Assembly: GCA_031259095.1 (NCBI GenBank)
Contig: JAIRLW010000328.1
Location: forward strand, 1-10,470
Origin: Planctomycetaceae bacterium
Lineage (GTDB): Bacteria > Planctomycetota > Planctomycetia > Pirellulales > Thermoguttaceae
Direction of reading: 5' to 3'
Length of the DNA stretch: 10,470 nt
Below are positions 7,059-10,470 of this stretch, in pieces; within the stretch, counting starts at the first letter, position 1; every line of letters starts with the position of its first letter. The notes beneath the pieces were generated by a model that worked only from the letters and a program-made list of their open reading frames with translations, ran no database searches and was not told the origin of the DNA. The translations under genes and the position numbers were made by a program.

Positions 7059-8285
7059 TCACGTGAATACCTCAGAGGTGGGCGACCCTTTCTCCGGCAA
7101 GATTTCAATCCAAGGCAGTCCCCAACTTCCAATTTCATTCATAAAAGGATCGGGATCAAATTGTTCCATGTTGAAAACGCCGCAACCATTCCATTGACCG
7201 GTGAGAATCATTTTCGCTCCCAACACCGCCGGAACTGCTGTGGTGTAACTAATCGCCTGAGCGCCGGTTTCGGTAAAACATTCTTCGTGAACACAGACGT
7301 TGTAAATGTAATAGTTTTTAGATTGTCCGCGCTGTTCGCCGGTAATCCAACAACCAATACAGGTTTTGCCCTTTGTTCTTGCGCCCAACGAAGCGGGATC
7401 GGGAAGCAATGCTTTTAGAAATCGCAGCGGAATAATTTCCCGACCTTCAAACATGACCGGATCAATCCGCGTCATTCCGACATTTTCCAGAACTTTCAGA
7501 TGAGTCAAATACGATTGTCCAAACGTCATCCAAAACCGCATTCGCCTGATTTCAGGAAAATGTTTGGTTAACGATTCCATCTCCTCATGGTAAAGCAAAT
7601 AAATATCTTTTGGTCCGATACCGTCGGGAAAATCGAATATCTTTTTAACAGCAAGCGGTTCGGTTTCGTGCCAGGTACCGTTTTCGAAAAATCGTCCTTT
7701 GGCGGAAACTTCACGGATATTGATTTCCGGGTTGAAATTGGTTGCAAACGGATAGCCGTGATCACCAGCGTTGCAATCGATAATATCGACGGTTTCCATT
7801 CGGTCGAAATGATGTTTTCTGGCGTACGCGGTATAAACGTTGGTCATACCGGGGTCAAATCCGCTGCCAAGCAACGCTAAAAGTCCGGCTTTTTCGAAAC
7901 GTTCCTGATAAGCCCATTGAGGTGCATAACAAAATTTCGCCGTATCAGGATGTTCATAATTAGCGGTGTCCAGATAATGAACGCCGGTTTCAAGGCAGGC
8001 GTCCATTATGGTTAAGTCTTGATACGGCAACGCAACATGAATGACCAGATTCGGTTTGACGTCGTTAATAAGCGCAACAAGTTCGGAAACGTTATCCGCG
8101 TCCACCGTTTCAGTACGAATTTCCTCTTGCCAGCCGTGAGCGTGAATATCCTGAACAATCGCGTCGCATTTCGATTTGGTTCGGCTGGCAAAAGTAATCT
8201 GTTGAAAAACGTCACGATGTTGAGCGCACTTGAACGCAGCAACTCGTCCAACTCCGCCCGCGCCAATAATCAATACTCGATTCAT
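7059..8285 (-). CDS. Carboxynorspermidine/carboxyspermidine synthase (saccharopine dehydrogenase-like)
   Basis: NADPH-dependent enzyme that condenses aspartate semialdehyde with 1,3-diaminopropane or putrescine to give carboxynorspermidine or carboxyspermidine. The next step, decarboxylation by NspC, yields norspermidine or spermidine without S-adenosylmethionine decarboxylase. This 408-residue reading has a Rossmann motif GAGGVG (8-13) followed by family-typical GSGFDPGMTN (140-149), YPFATNFNPEINIREV (178-193), a KDIYLLYHEE segment and GVFNMEQFDPDPFM (369-382). These resemble carboxynorspermidine synthases more than lysine-pathway saccharopine dehydrogenases. The start at 8285 is chosen because the protein opens with MNRVLIIGAGGVG and AGAGGG-type pairing is available: AGAGGG at 8291-8296 lies 5 nt upstream. 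The frame stays open to a TTG at 8417, but that extension runs through a repeat motif and is probably untranslated. The decarboxylase gene is not in the window. pyrG lies upstream on the same strand. Confidence 0.9.
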   Translation of the reverse strand: MNRVLIIGAGGVGRVAAFKCAQHRDVFQQITFASRTKSKCDAIVQDIHAHGWQEEIRTETVDADNVSELVALINDVKPNLVIHVALPYQDLTIMDACLETGVHYLDTANYEHPDTAKFCYAPQWAYQERFEKAGLLALLGSGFDPGMTNVYTAYARKHHFDRMETVDIIDCNAGDHGYPFATNFNPEINIREVSAKGRFFENGTWHETEPLAVKKIFDFPDGIGPKDIYLLYHEEMESLTKHFPEIRRMRFWMTFGQSYLTHLKVLENVGMTRIDPVMFEGREIIPLRFLKALLPDPASLGARTKGKTCIGCWITGEQRGQSKNYYIYNVCVHEECFTETGAQAISYTTAVPAVLGAKMILTGQWNGCGVFNMEQFDPDPFMNEIGSWGLPWIEILPEKGSPTSEVFT

Positions 8286-8318
8286 AAAATCCCTCTTGGT
8301 CTTGTTTGTACAAAAAAT

Positions 8319-8341
8319 ATTTTGGGAACCTCTAAAAATAC
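8319..8341 (-). repeat. Short AGAGGTTCCC-type motif, cleanest copy
   Basis: On the - strand it contains GGTATTTTTAGAGGTTCCC, the best match to the consensus of this family. It lies in the 179-bp gap between pyrG and the polyamine gene, 34 bp before the chosen start. The rest of that gap shows no other feature apart from the ribosome binding site. Confidence 0.6.
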
Positions 8342-8464
8342 CATTGTTGAAAACTCTGAGCGACCTTTGCGGTGGATTGTTGGTCGTGTCTTCGGTCATG
8401 TTGGTATTGATTTCCAATAGGCAATTATTTTAGACTGGAACCATTGAAATTGCAAGAGACCGTT

Positions 8465-10081
8465 TTAGTTAGCTCTTGTTGATTTTCCGTGTTGTTGAAC
8501 GGCGGCGGCAATGAAACCGTCGAACAGAGGATGAGGTTTGGTTGGGTGTGACTTAAATTCGGGATGATACTGAACACCGACAAACCAAGAATGATCCGGT
8601 AACTCGATCACCTCAACCAATTTACCGTCGGGACTTGTTCCGGAAATTAACAGTCCGGAATTTTGAAACTGTTCCCGATACGTATTGTTAAACTCAAAAC
8701 GATGTCGATGACGTTCTGAAATATTTTTATTACCATAATGGGCAAACGCTTTACCCGATGGAGTTAATGTTGTCGGTTGCGCTCCAAGCCGCATTGTTCC
8801 GCCTTTATCCGTAACATTCCGTTGCGCATCCATGAGCGTAATCACCGGATACGGAGTTGCCGGATCAAATTCTGTTGAGTTTGCGCCGTGAAAGCCGGCG
8901 ACATTTCGTGCAAATTCGATCACCGCGCATTGCATTCCAAGACAAATTCCGAAAAACGGGATTCCGTGTTCTCTGGCGAATTGCACCGCGTCGATTTTTC
9001 CCTCTACGCCGCGATCTCCGAATCCGCCGGGAACCAAAATACCGTTCACCTCTTCCAGCCGACTCAGATCAAGTTCGTCGCTCGGAATTCCGCGAACCCG
9101 TACATTAACCCGATTCTTAATTCCCGCATGATCAAGCGATTCATAAATTGATTTGTAAGCGTCTTTGTGTTTGGCGTATTTACCGACAACAGCAATGGTT
9201 ACTTCGTGTAACGGATGACGAAGACGATCCAGAATATCAAACCACGCGGTTAAATCCGGCGGATTCCGGTATTCCAGATTACGCCAGAAAAATTCGATCA
9301 CCCGTTGGTCAAGACCATGCTGTTGAAGCGTAATCGGAACTTCGTAAATCGAAAACTCCGCATCTTTTTCCTCAATCACATTTCGGCTTTCCAAGTTACA
9401 AAATAAACCGATTTTATCGCGTTCCGTACTGCTGATGGCGTGTTCCGTCCGGCAAACCAAAATGTCCGGCTGAATACCGATTTGACGAAGACGACTCACC
9501 GAATGTTGTGTTGGTTTTGTTTTGAGTTCGCCGGACGATTTCAGATACGGAATTAACGTCAAATGCAGGAACAGACAGTTTTCACGACCAACATCCAACG
9601 CAAATTGACGAATTGCTTCCAAAAACGGCAAACTCTCAATATCGCCCACCGTTCCGCCAATCTCCGTCAAAACAACATCAACATCACGACTCCGTAAACT
9701 TCGTATTGCACGCTTAATTTCATTCGTAATATGCGGCACCACCTGAACCGTTTTACCGAGATATTTTCCTTTCCGCTCGCGCCGTAACACATTCCGGTAA
9801 ATTTTTCCGGTAGTCCAACTGCTGTTTTTTGAAAGGTCGCTACTGGTAAAACGTTCATAGTGTCCGAGATCGAGATCGGTTTCGGATCCATCGTCGAGAA
9901 CGTACACTTCGCCATGTTGATACGGACTCATTGTTCCCGGATCAACATTCAGATACGGGTCAAGTTTTTGCATTCGGATGGATAAGCCCCGCGACTCAAG
10001 AAGCATTCCAAGCGACGCTGCCGTCAGTCCCTTGCCAAGAGAACTCACCACGCCGCCCGTTATAAAAATGTGTTTGGTCAT
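8465..10081 (-). CDS. pyrG: CTP synthase
   Basis: Converts UTP to CTP in the cytoplasm using ATP and glutamine, the last step of de novo pyrimidine nucleotide synthesis. At 538 residues it has full family length. The N-terminal synthetase domain (about 1-265) opens with [13 protein letters not shown], contains K17 of the ATP-binding loop, and has [14 protein letters not shown] (38-51), [23 protein letters not shown] (split around 56-78) and [11 protein letters not shown] (140-150). The C-terminal class I glutamine amidotransferase domain has the oxyanion segment PGGFGDRG (351-358), nucleophile Cys380 in GICLGMQ, and the His506/Glu508 pair in QYHPEF. No key residue is missing. The start matches the conserved [10 protein letters not shown] opening; the ribosome binding site is weak, with GGA about 7 nt upstream. 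A palindromic 9-bp-unit array sits 40 bp upstream. The next gene on this strand follows after 179 bp. Confidence 0.97.
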   Translation of the reverse strand: MTKHIFITGGVVSSLGKGLTAASLGMLLESRGLSIRMQKLDPYLNVDPGTMSPYQHGEVYVLDDGSETDLDLGHYERFTSSDLSKNSSWTTGKIYRNVLRRERKGKYLGKTVQVVPHITNEIKRAIRSLRSRDVDVVLTEIGGTVGDIESLPFLEAIRQFALDVGRENCLFLHLTLIPYLKSSGELKTKPTQHSVSRLRQIGIQPDILVCRTEHAISSTERDKIGLFCNLESRNVIEEKDAEFSIYEVPITLQQHGLDQRVIEFFWRNLEYRNPPDLTAWFDILDRLRHPLHEVTIAVVGKYAKHKDAYKSIYESLDHAGIKNRVNVRVRGIPSDELDLSRLEEVNGILVPGGFGDRGVEGKIDAVQFAREHGIPFFGICLGMQCAVIEFARNVAGFHGANSTEFDPATPYPVITLMDAQRNVTDKGGTMRLGAQPTTLTPSGKAFAHYGNKNISERHRHRFEFNNTYREQFQNSGLLISGTSPDGKLVEVIELPDHSWFVGVQYHPEFKSHPTKPHPLFDGFIAAAVQQHGKSTRAN

Positions 10082-10121
10082 AAAGTTATCCGGAAAAATT
10101 CAATAATAACTAAGGAACAAG

Positions 10122-10207
10122 TTGTCCCATAGTGTCCCATTCGTCCCTAATGTCCCTTCACTGAACAAGTGTTAGGGACATTAGGGACAATAAGGACTGT
10201 TGAGACA
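10122..10207. repeat. Palindromic 9-bp-unit array, copy E
   Basis: The longest perfect pairing of the five arrays: GTCCCTAATGTCCCT (10143-10157) and AGGGACATTAGGGAC (10174-10188) pair over 15 bp, with a CACT/AGTG tip around GAACA. Further diverged units flank both sides. It sits 40 bp upstream of the pyrG start. Confidence 0.85.
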
Positions 10208-10210
10208 AAA

Positions 10211-10263
10211 GGTAGGCAACGTTTCACTAATTCTTGCAACCTTTCGGCAAAAGGTCGCCTACC
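10211..10263. repeat. Nested inverted repeat downstream of array E
   Basis: The outer arms GGTAGGC (10211-10217) and GCCTACC (10257-10263) enclose an inner hairpin, CCTTT/AAAGG around CGGCA. The structure could be a REP-like palindrome or a small structured RNA; nothing else supports either. The remaining 10264-10470 shows no gene I can support. Confidence 0.4.
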
Positions 10264-10470
10264 AGACGCAGGGTTTTCATAAATCTTTACTACTAAAGGA
10301 TTTACGGAAACATATAAGCGGCGGTTCACTGCCGGGTTCATTCCTCAAAACGGCGTTGTTCACCAGGGACAGGAATTGATGTAAACTATTGATTATAAAC
10401 GGGTTATGAAATATTTGGGTGCAAACACACATTAAGATGCTCACTTTAAAGCAACTTTGATGTTATTATT

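Noticed and set aside
8286..8417. N-terminal 44-residue extension of the polyamine synthase
   Set aside because: It needs a TTG start, crosses a dispersed repeat motif and precedes a well-placed ribosome binding site and the family's usual N-terminus.
40..10207. Regularly repeated units as a CRISPR array
   Set aside because: There are no 20-40-bp repeats with unique spacers of constant length, and no cas genes; the units are 9 bp and palindromic in arrangement.
10147..10341. 64-codon ORF on the - strand in the right-hand gap
   Set aside because: It runs through array E and the nested palindrome, has no recognisable domain and no convincing ribosome binding site; open frame by chance over repeats.

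Overview
The window looks like a chromosomal segment of a Gram-negative-type bacterium of moderate GC content, most plausibly from the Planctomycetota. That placement is an inference. It rests on a very long, Cys- and Pro-rich predicted lipoprotein of unknown family, long repeat-rich intergenic gaps, weak ribosome binding sites at several starts, and an alternative polyamine-pathway enzyme. I saw no rRNA, tRNA, CRISPR array, phage gene or transposase.

Layout. On the + strand: cysK (168-1106, cysteine synthase) and a Rep/PcrA-type superfamily 1 DNA helicase (1338-3326). On the - strand, reading right to left: pyrG (8465-10081, CTP synthase), a carboxynorspermidine/carboxyspermidine synthase (7059-8285) and a 988-residue predicted lipoprotein (3507-6473). 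The helicase and lipoprotein genes converge. The four enzymes are conserved housekeeping or metabolic functions that share no pathway, and nothing suggests one operon. pyrG and the polyamine gene could be co-transcribed, since their 179-bp gap is the only intergenic gap without a large palindromic array.

The unusual content lies mostly between the genes. Five of the six intergenic gaps carry an inverted array built from 9-bp units (TTAGGGACA on one arm, its complement on the other). A second short motif, close to GGTATTTTTAGAGGTTCCC, occurs about six times. The two families combine into a roughly 165-bp composite element present twice in opposite orientation (3331-3496 and 6884-7053), each copy beginning a few bases after a stop codon. 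The 585-bp gap upstream of the lipoprotein also holds a MITE-like unit and three 14-bp direct repeats next to the start codon.

The most distinctive gene is the lipoprotein. It has a lipobox signal peptide, four Cys modules of which three have the exact spacing C-x5-C-x5-C-x5-C, a long charged coiled coil with 15-residue repeats, Gln/Asn/Pro-rich segments and a terminal CPDC motif. I recognise no named family. An envelope structural role is a reasonable hypothesis only.
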